Below are positions 1 to 6,974 of a stretch of DNA of 12,750 bases, piece by piece; position 1 is the first letter of the stretch, and each line of letters begins with the position of its first letter. The position numbers and the translations under genes are program-made. The DNA comes from an uncultured Desulfobacterales bacterium (lineage in GTDB: Bacteria > Desulfobacterota > Desulfobacteria > Desulfobacterales > JAFDCJ01): contig CALZJV010000212.1 in assembly GCA_945787595.1 (NCBI GenBank), forward strand, positions 1 to 12,750, read 5' to 3'. A model generated the notes under the pieces. It made no database searches. It saw only the letters and a list, made by a program, of their open reading frames with translations, and was not told where the DNA came from.

Positions 1-279
1 AATCCATATTTAATGCCGGCCGATCTTCCGGGCAGTCTTGCCGCCATCGAGGTTCTCAGTGAGCTATACGGTAAAAAACCGATACTTGTTCGAGAGGGCG
101 GCAGTGTGCCAATTCTATCGCTTTTGCTGGAACATCTGGGTACGTATGCCACCTGTTTCGGTTTTGGTATGAATGATGAAAAGTTTCATGCACCCGACGA
201 ATTTTTCCGTCTTAAAAATTTTAAACTCGGACAGCGGGCCTACTGTAAAATTTTACTTCGGCTGAGTGAGCAGAAGTAG
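1..279 (+). CDS. M20 family dipeptidase-like metallohydrolase, C-terminal fragment
   Basis: The frame is open from the first base, so this is the last 92 codons of a gene that begins outside the window; the ATG at base 13 is internal. The peptide carries the end of an M20/M25/M40 metallopeptidase catalytic domain. A REGGSVPIL segment resembles the family's GGS(I/L)P stretch. It is followed by GFGMNDEKFHAPDEFF, which matches the usual G(F/L)G..(D/N)..(A/x)H.PNE.F motif; its His is a metal ligand in this family. The family hydrolyses dipeptides or N-acyl amino acids with a two-metal centre. The substrate cannot be told from the tail. The gene converges on the radical SAM gene across about 190 bases that hold a palindromic repeat. 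Family assignment is fairly sure; specificity is not known. Confidence 0.8.
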   Translation, partial: NPYLMPADLPGSLAAIEVLSELYGKKPILVREGGSVPILSLLLEHLGTYATCFGFGMNDEKFHAPDEFFRLKNFKLGQRAYCKILLRLSEQK

Positions 280-336
280 AGAAAAAACTCATCTGACACT
301 TGATGGTCTGACGCAGGTGGATTTTCAATTAAAGGA

Positions 337-369
337 TGTTGGGTTTCGTTTCACTCCACCCAACCTACA
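337..369. repeat. GTTGGGT...ACCCAAC intergenic palindrome, possible two-way terminator
   Basis: Perfect 7-bp arms (GTTGGGT at 338-344, ACCCAAC at 358-364) surround a 13-base loop, between the 3' ends of two convergent genes (stops at 279 and 473). Palindromes of this type (GTTGGGT..cg..ACCCAACCTAC) are common as dispersed intergenic repeats in many bacteria. The position suits termination or 3' end protection for both transcripts, but no clear U-tract follows on either strand. Confidence 0.5.
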
Positions 370-470
370 ATTTATGAGTTCATCGTCGCTCTGTGCGAAA
401 ACCAACATTGGCCGATATTAGAATCGAAGCCGAATTGCCGGCCCATCGGCCCTGCCATTGAGGCGCACTA

Positions 471-1484
471 TCAGACTCTATCCAGAATGCTGAAATCCTG
501 GGTACGGTTGAAGTCTTCGAGGATTTCAACCAGGGCACGGCTGCCCGCCCGTAAAAAAGACCCGCCTTCGACGGCCAATCCTTCATCAGAAAGCCCGATA
601 AACAAAGAAATTCCTTTATTCTGAGCGTGTCGGGCCGCCCGGGCCACTTCTACCAGGCGGGGCGGCGTAAATTTCCCTTCTGTGAATGCCGTTTCCAGTG
701 CCGTGCCGGCAGCCACATAAGTGGGATTCAAGTGCATGTTGATCTGGATATCGTGTTTGACGGACGTCAGACTCAAGTAATCGATGGCATTCTGAATGTC
801 GCTGACGGCCTCGGCATCGCTCATTTCCGGTACCGGCTTTTGCATGAAATAACATTTGAGGTGAAACCCGTAAGGAGCCATTTTTTCTACCAATCCTTCA
901 AATGCTGCCAGTGTCAGCCCCTTATCGAAAACATCGTTGCGGATGCGGTTGTCGAATGCTTCAAATCCAACGGCGATCTCAAGACGAGTGGATGTATCAC
1001 CTTCGGCCAGTGCCCGGGCAATGAACTCCAGCTCGGCCAGATCCACGTATTCGGGTCGTGATTCCATTGAAAGCGTCGACAGGTTGGACATGTTCAAATT
1101 CAGTTGGGCAATGAGATACATCAGCGCGGTGGATGAAAACGTGTCCTCGTCCAGCACGGATCCGTTGTTACTGACGATGACTTTGCGGATAAACGCTCGT
1201 TTGGCCGCCACCCGGGGATCGGCCATGACATGATCGATCTGAGCCATGATCGATTTATAGGGGATATGCTGACGGGACATCTTGGACGGCAGGTTGCAGC
1301 CCAGGCATCGGGACCACCGGCAGGCCTGGGTATAAAAAACTATAAAAAGGATCAAGCCTTCATCGGACTGCTGGAACCACATCTGGGCCGGTCGTGCTTC
1401 ATCGTGGGCTTCATCGAAGGCATAGGTCTTACCCGCTTTTTGGGAACCGAAGAGAATCTGCTTGGTCACGGTGTCGCTTTTCAT
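471..1484 (-). CDS. Radical SAM protein, COG1244/RaSEA-like
   Basis: A 337-residue protein. An in-frame ATG at 1589 would overlap the ATPase gene by 80 bases. The ATG at 1484 is preferred because AAAAGGA lies 8 bases before it, just after the ATPase stop; the ATG at 1493 leaves no room for that site. A cysteine cluster C-x4-C-x2-C (CRWSRCLGC) near residue 75 fits a radical-SAM iron-sulfur site, though the usual spacing is C-x3-C-x2-C. Later blocks also match COG1244/TIGR01210 proteins: SNNGSVLDEDTF, MESRPEYVD, LEIAVGFEAFDNRIRNDVFDKG. That family includes archaeosine-synthase radical SAM partners in archaea, and its bacterial members have no clear role. It is the last gene of the ABC transporter run, 25 bases after the ATPase. 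A role in modifying the imported compound is inference only. Confidence 0.75.
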   Translation of the reverse strand: MKSDTVTKQILFGSQKAGKTYAFDEAHDEARPAQMWFQQSDEGLILFIVFYTQACRWSRCLGCNLPSKMSRQHIPYKSIMAQIDHVMADPRVAAKRAFIRKVIVSNNGSVLDEDTFSSTALMYLIAQLNLNMSNLSTLSMESRPEYVDLAELEFIARALAEGDTSTRLEIAVGFEAFDNRIRNDVFDKGLTLAAFEGLVEKMAPYGFHLKCYFMQKPVPEMSDAEAVSDIQNAIDYLSLTSVKHDIQINMHLNPTYVAAGTALETAFTEGKFTPPRLVEVARAARHAQNKGISLFIGLSDEGLAVEGGSFLRAGSRALVEILEDFNRTQDFSILDRV

Positions 1485-1509
1485 TGGAACCATCCTTTTA
1501 CCGGTTGAG

Positions 1510-2394
1510 TTATCCTTGCGCCAAAGTGATAAAAGAATCCGGATGCTGAAGATTGAATTCCGTGGCATGCTGCCGGTATTCCGGATCAAATCCTTCGTAG
1601 CGGATTTTCTGGATCAGTTTTCCGAATTCGGCGGTTTCCTTTACTCGGGTGGAGGACACCCGGCGTCCTCGCAAATGGTAATCGCCGACGATCCGGGCGC
1701 CCATGATTGCCTCGGATTCACGAGTTGTTTCGTGGGTGTAGTACTGGGAGAGAACGATGAGGCGGGTACCGAGGAAGACCGCCTCTTCCAGATCATGGGT
1801 GACAAAAAAGATGGTCATGCCGTGAGCCTCCCATAATTCCAGAATCAGTATTTGCATGGCTTCACGCGTCCCCGGATCCAAGGCGCCGAACGGCTCGTCC
1901 ATCAGCAGAATCTTCGGTTTCATGATCAGGGCCTGGGCAATGGCCACCCGTTGCTGCATGCCTCCGGAAAGCTCGTGGGGATATTTGCGGGCGTGGGCCG
2001 ATAGCCTGACCTTTTCCAGATAGTGCAAGGCCTCCTGCTGTGCGGTCTTTTTCCCACCCAAGCATTTCCACAACGGCAAGGACAGGCGTTTGCCCAGCAT
2101 GATATTCTCCAGAATGCTCAGATGCGGAAATAAAGAATATCGCTGATAGACGATCCCGCGGTCCGGGGAAGGTCTAGCGATGTCCTCCCCATTCATTTGG
2201 ATATTACCGTGGGTAGCCCTTTCCTGGCCCAGAATCAGCCTTAGCAGGGTCGATTTGCCGCACCCGCTGGGGCCTACGACCGTGCAGAATTCGCTTTCGC
2301 TGACGGCCAGGTCGATGTCGTCCAGGACGATCTTGTCGCCATAGGCCTTGCGGACGTCTTCCAGATAAAGGAGATACACGTTTTTCGTTACCAT
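1510..2394 (-). CDS. ABC transporter ATP-binding protein, nitrate/sulfonate/taurine (TauB/SsuB/NrtD) type
   Basis: A 294-residue cytoplasmic ATPase that should power the permease encoded just upstream. All nucleotide-binding motifs are intact: Walker A GPSGCGKST (residues 41-49), Q-loop Gln84, signature LSGGMQQR (142-149), Walker B ILLMDEP with Asp166-Glu167, D-loop, and switch His200. The protein is 30-40 residues longer than typical TauB/SsuB proteins because of a C-terminal tail after about residue 215. That tail is rich in charged residues and includes a YHLRGRR stretch; its role is unknown. The start codon at 2394 has only a poor Shine-Dalgarno site, so translation may depend on coupling to the permease gene 61 bases before it. 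The family is sure; the substrate is not shown by the ATPase. Confidence 0.93.
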   Translation of the reverse strand: MVTKNVYLLYLEDVRKAYGDKIVLDDIDLAVSESEFCTVVGPSGCGKSTLLRLILGQERATHGNIQMNGEDIARPSPDRGIVYQRYSLFPHLSILENIMLGKRLSLPLWKCLGGKKTAQQEALHYLEKVRLSAHARKYPHELSGGMQQRVAIAQALIMKPKILLMDEPFGALDPGTREAMQILILELWEAHGMTIFFVTHDLEEAVFLGTRLIVLSQYYTHETTRESEAIMGARIVGDYHLRGRRVSSTRVKETAEFGKLIQKIRYEGFDPEYRQHATEFNLQHPDSFITLAQG

Positions 2395-2455
2395 AAGGTT
2401 ACAGCCGTTGGGAGTTAATAGTGAATAGTTAATGGTTTACAAGGAAATAGGCCCC

Positions 2456-3286
2456 TTATTTCGGCGCATACCAGGGATAGCGGACTGAGACCCATTTTCT
2501 AAGGGCAAAATCGGCTATGAACGCCAGCAGGGTGATCCAGGCTACATAGACGATGATCACGTCCATGGATAGGTAGCGCCGCACCAGAAAGATCCGATAT
2601 CCCAGGCCGTCCTGGGAGGCAATGGCTTCCGAGGCGATAAGAAACAGCCAGGCCGCGCCCATTGAGAGGCGCACGGTCTCAATCAGACGCGGAATTACCT
2701 GAGGAAAGACCACCCGATAAACCACACCGAACGGTGATGCCCCCAGGGTCAAGGCCTTTACGATGGTTTCCCTGGGGATCTTCTTGGTCGCCAGATAAAT
2801 ATCCCGCGTAATCAACGGAAGGGTGCCGAGAATAATCAGCATCACCTTGCCCAGCTCTCCGACGCCGAAACTGATGAATAGAATGGGCAGAATCGCCAGG
2901 GGCGGAATGTTGGACACAAACGTCACAAAGGAGAGTGACAACCCCCGAATGCCCGGCAGCAGTCCCATATTCAACCCCAGGAGAAAACCGACCCAGGCTG
3001 AAATTACTATGCCGATCACCAGCCGTTTCAGACTGGCCTTGGTGTCCCTCCACAGTATAATGTTCCCGGTGCGCTTGTCCGGCTCCATGGCCGACTTCTT
3101 CAGGGCCTTTCCGATTTTAGTGACAGTGGGCAAGAGCTTATCCTGGGGATTGCTCTTGTGCCGAATATCCGAGGCCGTCAAATAGACAACCATGAGCAGC
3201 AAGAAAGGCAGAAGCGCCAGCACAATGCGAAGGCCCTGGGGCGGCTTTGCGTGCAACCCCAGAAACCAGGGCACCTTTTTGGGCAT
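2456..3286 (-). CDS. ABC transporter permease, binding-protein-dependent (TauC/SsuC type)
   Basis: A 276-residue inner-membrane protein with the BPD_transp_1 fold. An N-terminal hydrophobic helix (about residues 18-40) follows a short basic-aromatic start. A soluble stretch comes next, then several membrane helices. The cytoplasmic EAA-type loop is clear: TLGASPFGVVYRVVFPQVIPRL, with the conserved Gly and the following Pro residues that contact the ATPase. A GGAGG site lies 6 bases before the ATG. A stem-loop directly touches this ribosome-binding site (3298-3328). The gene sits between the binding protein (75-base gap) and the ATPase (61-base gap), so the three genes make one importer. It most likely works as a homodimer, as is usual for this family. 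Confidence 0.93.
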   Translation of the reverse strand: MPKKVPWFLGLHAKPPQGLRIVLALLPFLLLMVVYLTASDIRHKSNPQDKLLPTVTKIGKALKKSAMEPDKRTGNIILWRDTKASLKRLVIGIVISAWVGFLLGLNMGLLPGIRGLSLSFVTFVSNIPPLAILPILFISFGVGELGKVMLIILGTLPLITRDIYLATKKIPRETIVKALTLGASPFGVVYRVVFPQVIPRLIETVRLSMGAAWLFLIASEAIASQDGLGYRIFLVRRYLSMDVIIVYVAWITLLAFIADFALRKWVSVRYPWYAPK

Positions 3287-3297
3287 TTTTTTCCTCC

Positions 3298-3328
3298 GGT
3301 TTTTCAGGCGTTACCGGCCTGAGAAACC
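3298..3328 (-). promoter_or_regulatory. Stem-loop between binding-protein and permease genes
   Basis: On the minus strand, GGTTTCTCAGGC pairs with GCCTGAAAAACC (12-bp stem, one mismatch) around a 7-base loop. The 3' arm ends exactly where the permease Shine-Dalgarno GGAGG begins (3297-3293). No U-run follows, so it is not a standard terminator. In other ABC operons, hairpins at this position protect the binding-protein mRNA or lower permease translation, giving an excess of binding protein. The same role is inferred here. Confidence 0.6.
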
Positions 3329-3361
3329 CGCTTTAATAACTTATCAATTATCCACTTCGGT

Positions 3362-4408
3362 CTACAGCTTGCCGTCAGCCGCCATCTGCATAAATTCAAC
3401 ATCAAATCGAAGTTTTACGTTGGATTCGTCGCCCATCACCGAGCCGTCTGGAAACTGGATGCCGACTAAATCCTTGGTATCCGCATCGCCAAAAAGACCG
3501 TGATCAAAACAGAAGGTCCGGACGTATTCCATGGTCTTCTTTAACTTCTCTCCTTTGGCAAAAGCGGCGGCCTCGGCGGCTTTGTAGAACATGGCCGTGG
3601 TGCGCAGCTGGGCCTTGAATTCAGCCACGGTGCCGCCGGCAAAACGGGCCATATACTCAAGAGCATCCTTGGCGTCCTTGCTTTTGGCCGACATTATCGC
3701 CATGGTTTCGTACCAGGCGCCCACCAGGGCTTTTTTGAGGGCCTCCGGCACATCGGACCGCACCACCATCATATCGATAATTTCACCGGGAATCTTGCTG
3801 GAATCAAACACCAAATTGGCCCCTTTCACGTTGCGGCACTGCATCAGGGGTGGGTTCCAGGTGACCACGGCACCGTCGGCTTCCGCTGCGAACAGCGCTG
3901 CGATGTCGGCGTCGGAAGTATTGATGAGTTGCAGATCCCGCTCTTTCAAGCCGTTCATTTCCAATGCCCGCACCAAGAGATAATGGGAAACCGAAAGTTC
4001 CACCAATTTAACCTGACGCCCTTTCAGGTCTGCCACGGCCGCACCATTCTTCATGACAATACCGTCATTGCCGTTGGAAAAGTCCCCGATGATCAAAGCG
4101 GTGGAATCAACGCCGCCCACGGCAGGTATGGTCAGGGCATCCATATTGGTCATGACGCAACCGTGGTAAGTGCCTCCAGTGTAAAGGTTGATGCTCTCAA
4201 TATAATCGTTGATCATATCCAGTTGAATATCAATACCGTATTTCTTGGCCCATTTGTCGAGTACGCCGCTTTGCCGGGCGTACTCCCACGGCTCCCATCC
4301 GGTATAATGGGACCAGGCGATCCGATAGGTTTCCGCGGCCGTGAGCCCGGTCGCAAAGCATACGAAAACCAGGGCCATGGCGGTCAGAAGCATGTATTTT
4401 TTTAGCAT
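3362..4408 (-). CDS. ABC transporter substrate-binding protein, NMT1/SsuA-like, resembling TIGR03427 (urea carboxylase region)
   Basis: A 348-residue periplasmic binding protein. A Sec signal peptide is clear: basic MLKKY, a hydrophobic core, then a likely cut near LTA-AET at about residue 25. No lipobox is present, so it should be free in the periplasm. The mature start (YRIAWSHYTGWEPWEYARQSGVLDKWAKKYGI) and the block NDYIESINLYTGGTYHGC, followed by a TNMDALTIPA.GGVDST stretch and GDFSNGNDG, strongly resemble, from memory, the TIGR03427 family found near urea carboxylase/allophanate hydrolase genes. Those regions are now linked to urea or guanidine use. No such enzymes lie in this window, so urea or guanidine as substrate is a weak guess. 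A strong TAGGAGGT site stands 4 bases before the ATG. It is encoded directly before the permease. Confidence 0.88.
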   Translation of the reverse strand: MLKKYMLLTAMALVFVCFATGLTAAETYRIAWSHYTGWEPWEYARQSGVLDKWAKKYGIDIQLDMINDYIESINLYTGGTYHGCVMTNMDALTIPAVGGVDSTALIIGDFSNGNDGIVMKNGAAVADLKGRQVKLVELSVSHYLLVRALEMNGLKERDLQLINTSDADIAALFAAEADGAVVTWNPPLMQCRNVKGANLVFDSSKIPGEIIDMMVVRSDVPEALKKALVGAWYETMAIMSAKSKDAKDALEYMARFAGGTVAEFKAQLRTTAMFYKAAEAAAFAKGEKLKKTMEYVRTFCFDHGLFGDADTKDLVGIQFPDGSVMGDESNVKLRFDVEFMQMAADGKL

Positions 4409-4540
4409 ATTTACCTCCTATAATTGGGTGTTTGGGAGTCAGGGGTGTTGAGCGATTTGTGCTTAAATGTATCGGAATTTCCAGACATAAACCGGCACGT
4501 CTTATCAATTTCAGACACATCTATCGCGCCCTACCCGGCA

Positions 4541-5761
4541 TTATTCCATGGACACATCCAGCGTAATGGTCGGCGCCACCTTGGTACCCTGCTCCATTCT
4601 GCGAATGGATTCCTCTGTGGCTTTGGTCAATTTATCCATTTCCAGGATGTTACCGGCCATTTGCGGAAGAGCCTGCTTTCTGAAATGGGAGATATCGTCC
4701 AAGGCGCCGTTGATGTCGGCAAAAGCCTTTTTCAGGGTATCCATATCCAGCTGGGTACTGCTGGCCTGTTTATGGATTGCGGCTCCCTGGGTTCGGAGCT
4801 GGGCTGCGGTTTGGGCGATCAGCCGATTGGTGACCAGGTTGACCGCGTCGATCTTATCAAGCACGATTTTCTGATTTGCCAGCGCAAGGGCCACGGTTAC
4901 GGCCACATTGAGCGCGTTGACCGTTACATTGATCCCGCGCTCCACTCCCTTGGTCAACTCCTTGTTATTACGGATGACGATCTCGATGGCCAGAACACCC
5001 TGTTGGTTTACCGCCAGCTGCTGCTGAAGGTCCTGGATTCGCTGGCGCAGCGGAAACAAGATCTCATCTTCAATGAAGTGGCGCCTGGTATCATCCGGAC
5101 CGATTTCACGTTCTAAGGCATAGCTGAACTTCTGGTCAATGAGAATACCGAGCTCGATCGCCTTTTGGAGGCTGAAGGTGAGTTTACGCATGACTTTTTG
5201 GTCCTGGGTCAGGGTCACATTATCTCTTTGCAGAACCTTTTTCCCTTCGTCCAGTGCCCGAATAATGGCGTCGATAACCGTCTGGGCGGATTCAAATCGG
5301 GTAAAAAAATTCTTGAGCGGTGAACCCACTCCGGGCAGACGACCCAGAAGCCGACTGAACCATCCGGCTTCAAAATCAAAATTGCCCGGATCCAGCTCCT
5401 CCACCTGGTTTTTCAGATCCACCAGGGCATTGGCGACCTCACCGCCGTCTTCGCCCCTGGCGGCCAGCTTGCGGATGGGCTCTTTCAGCATGGCGCTTCG
5501 GTGGGCGGCTTCCCGCTGGGTCTTACTGCCCAGGCCCTCCACAGCTGCCAGATTCTGATCCCTTGTATCCAGGTTGGTCGGGTCCTCGGGATTCGTGGCA
5601 AGGACGCTCTTGACAAATTCCTCGGCCAGCGTATCCAATTGGTGATCCGGCTCCTCCGGCACTACAATGCTTTGGGGGTCTACAAGTTCCAATTGCTGAC
5701 TGATATTTGTCGGATCCGAAAGCACTAACGCGTGATTATTCTGAACGGGCGTTGTGGTCAT
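4541..5761 (-). CDS. telA: TelA family toxic-anion resistance protein
   Basis: A 406-residue protein of the TelA/KlaA family (PF05816), close to the usual length of about 380-400. It has no signal peptide or membrane helix and is mostly alpha-helical. The N-terminal 75 residues are acidic and low in complexity. The conserved core follows: a W-F..LLGRLPG.GSPLKNFFTRFESAQTVID segment, then Q...AI, then long heptad-rich helices such as IEDEILFPLRQRIQDLQQQLAVNQQGVLAIEIVIRNNKEL, and a VTVALALANQK block. TelA was named for tellurite resistance on plasmid RK2. Its biochemical action is not settled, and roles in envelope stress or colicin and phage resistance have been proposed. AAAGGAG lies 7 bases before the ATG. 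The gene follows an XpaC-like membrane protein, a pairing seen in several phyla. Confidence 0.93.
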   Translation of the reverse strand: MTTTPVQNNHALVLSDPTNISQQLELVDPQSIVVPEEPDHQLDTLAEEFVKSVLATNPEDPTNLDTRDQNLAAVEGLGSKTQREAAHRSAMLKEPIRKLAARGEDGGEVANALVDLKNQVEELDPGNFDFEAGWFSRLLGRLPGVGSPLKNFFTRFESAQTVIDAIIRALDEGKKVLQRDNVTLTQDQKVMRKLTFSLQKAIELGILIDQKFSYALEREIGPDDTRRHFIEDEILFPLRQRIQDLQQQLAVNQQGVLAIEIVIRNNKELTKGVERGINVTVNALNVAVTVALALANQKIVLDKIDAVNLVTNRLIAQTAAQLRTQGAAIHKQASSTQLDMDTLKKAFADINGALDDISHFRKQALPQMAGNILEMDKLTKATEESIRRMEQGTKVAPTITLDVSME

Positions 5762-5850
5762 AGGGGGTCTCCTTTTATCATTAGTATTTTAGATTTTTGA
5801 TGTTTAGTGCCTGGTTGTCAGTTAAGACTGCAATCTTAAGCCTGATCCAC

Positions 5851-6711
5851 CTACAAATTGTACTCACCGGCCTGCCCAGCCAGTTCTTGAAGCCTGGCGA
5901 TGGCGGATTCAAAATCGGTGTCGGCAAACTGCCCGTCGGTCTGCCACTCAGCCACGGCGGCGGAAATTTTCTCCATTTCGGTCATAGCCGCTTCATTGCT
6001 TGTCAGCAGTTGATGGACTTTTTTGAGCTGCTCCTGCCAAAGATCCAATCGTTCAGTGAGGGCCTGTTTTTGCGCCTCATCTTCGGGGGAAGGACGGTTA
6101 TTACGGTCGAGCTCATTAAGGCGCTCGCGGATATATCCCGGCTGGATGGATGCGGCGCTCTTGAGGATGCCGGCTATCTGTTTCAGGTTGTCCAATACGC
6201 TTAACGTCACCTGTTCGGCCGCACCCAGGAATCTTCCGAAAGTCAGCTCTCCGGTACGAAGCTTCATTTCTAAAAGCTCCCTTACATTGGCGAATTTGAT
6301 TTGGATGTTTTCAAGCTGCCGGGTTCCTTGCCCGGCATAGGACTCGATGCCTTCGATGTCGCGGCATTTTTGCAATTCCTCTTCCAGATGTGTTTTTAAA
6401 TAGCGTTGATAGGCTTCCTGGCGAAGGTTCAGTTGGTGGATATATTTGCTGCCGTTTTTTTCATTGAAAAAAAAAATTTGAACAATAACCCATGCGGGGC
6501 CCAACAAAACCCCGGCTATGGCAGCCATGTAAAGCGCCGGTATTCCAAGGATCCAGCCGACAATACCGGCGCTGGCCCCCAGGGCGGTGGGATAAACCGC
6601 GGCTGGATGCTTGATCCCCATACCGACGACGGCTTTCTGGATTGCGGCCGGTAAATATTCGGACGGTCTTGGCGGCGGCGCGTTTTTAGCAGGTACCAAC
6701 TCCTTTGCCAT
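5851..6711 (-). CDS. XpaC-like two-helix membrane protein with coiled-coil tail
   Basis: A 286-residue protein. The ATG at 6711 is chosen because AGAGG lies 6 bases before it; an earlier in-frame ATG at 6759 has no such site. Residues 1-20 are Pro/Ala-rich. Two hydrophobic helices follow, at about residues 40-57 and 59-82, separated by a Gly-Ile-Pro turn, so the protein forms a hairpin in the inner membrane. The remaining 200 residues are charged, helical and rich in Glu, Gln and Leu heptads (for example EAYQRYLKTHLEEELQKC), and should be cytoplasmic. This architecture, and its place directly before telA, recall XpaC (PF10112), but the sequence likeness is weak and is mainly by context. Function is unknown. 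A partner or membrane anchor for TelA is inference. Confidence 0.7.
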   Translation of the reverse strand: MAKELVPAKNAPPPRPSEYLPAAIQKAVVGMGIKHPAAVYPTALGASAGIVGWILGIPALYMAAIAGVLLGPAWVIVQIFFFNEKNGSKYIHQLNLRQEAYQRYLKTHLEEELQKCRDIEGIESYAGQGTRQLENIQIKFANVRELLEMKLRTGELTFGRFLGAAEQVTLSVLDNLKQIAGILKSAASIQPGYIRERLNELDRNNRPSPEDEAQKQALTERLDLWQEQLKKVHQLLTSNEAAMTEMEKISAAVAEWQTDGQFADTDFESAIARLQELAGQAGEYNL

Positions 6712-6813
6712 CAAATGCCTCTCGAAACTGACGAACCCGGCAACAGTAAGGATCATCACGGATTAATGTGATGTGTCGAAATTTCTACAACTTTTTGGAA
6801 TTGTGATCTTTTT

Positions 6814-6854
6814 TGTGGCTATCGGATTCTATCAGCCACATGGAATGATTCCAA
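6814..6854 (-). promoter_or_regulatory. Candidate promoter with overlapping inverted repeats, before the XpaC-like/telA genes
   Basis: On the minus strand, TTGGAA (6854-6849) and TAGAAT (6831-6826) are separated by exactly 17 bases. They match the sigma70 consensus at 4 and 5 of 6 positions. A perfect palindrome TGGAATGATTCCA (6841-6853) covers the -35 box, and a TGTGGCT/AGCCACA inverted repeat (6814-6820, 6834-6840) flanks the -10 box. Both could be operators. Transcription would start near 6819, about 108 bases before the ATG at 6711. The stretch is clearly AT-richer than the coding DNA on either side. Confidence 0.4.
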
Positions 6855-6974
6855 CATTCCAATTGGGGCGAGGCCTCCAACTTGATAACTCTCAATTTCC
6901 TATTCAACTATCTTATGATGCCTACAGATTAGGCCTCCATCCCCTTATTTTCACTTTAGAAGGCGTCATGTTGC

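Noticed and set aside
627..1233. Plus-strand open frames opposite the radical SAM gene
   Set aside because: They mirror a gene with recognisable motifs on the minus strand, have no ribosome-binding sites and show no family features. The same holds for the other frames opposite the minus-strand genes.
1485..1589. Start of the radical SAM protein at 1589, overlapping the ATPase gene
   Set aside because: The overlapping part looks like an out-of-frame reading of the ATPase tail, while a good ribosome-binding site serves the ATG at 1484.
2411..2437. GTTAATAGT/GTTAATGGT direct repeat between permease and ATPase genes
   Set aside because: Only about 8 bases per copy in a short AT-rich gap. It is too short to separate from chance.
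5824..5839. TAAGA..TCTTA inverted repeat between the XpaC-like and telA genes
   Set aside because: The stem is only 5 bp with weak pairs and no U-run. It is not enough to call a terminator or operator.
6814..6840. TGTGGCT/AGCCACA hairpin as a terminator for the binding-protein/OmpA gene
   Set aside because: On the minus strand the stem is followed by a run of A, not T, and on the plus strand the T-run precedes the stem. The geometry is wrong for a Rho-independent terminator on either strand.
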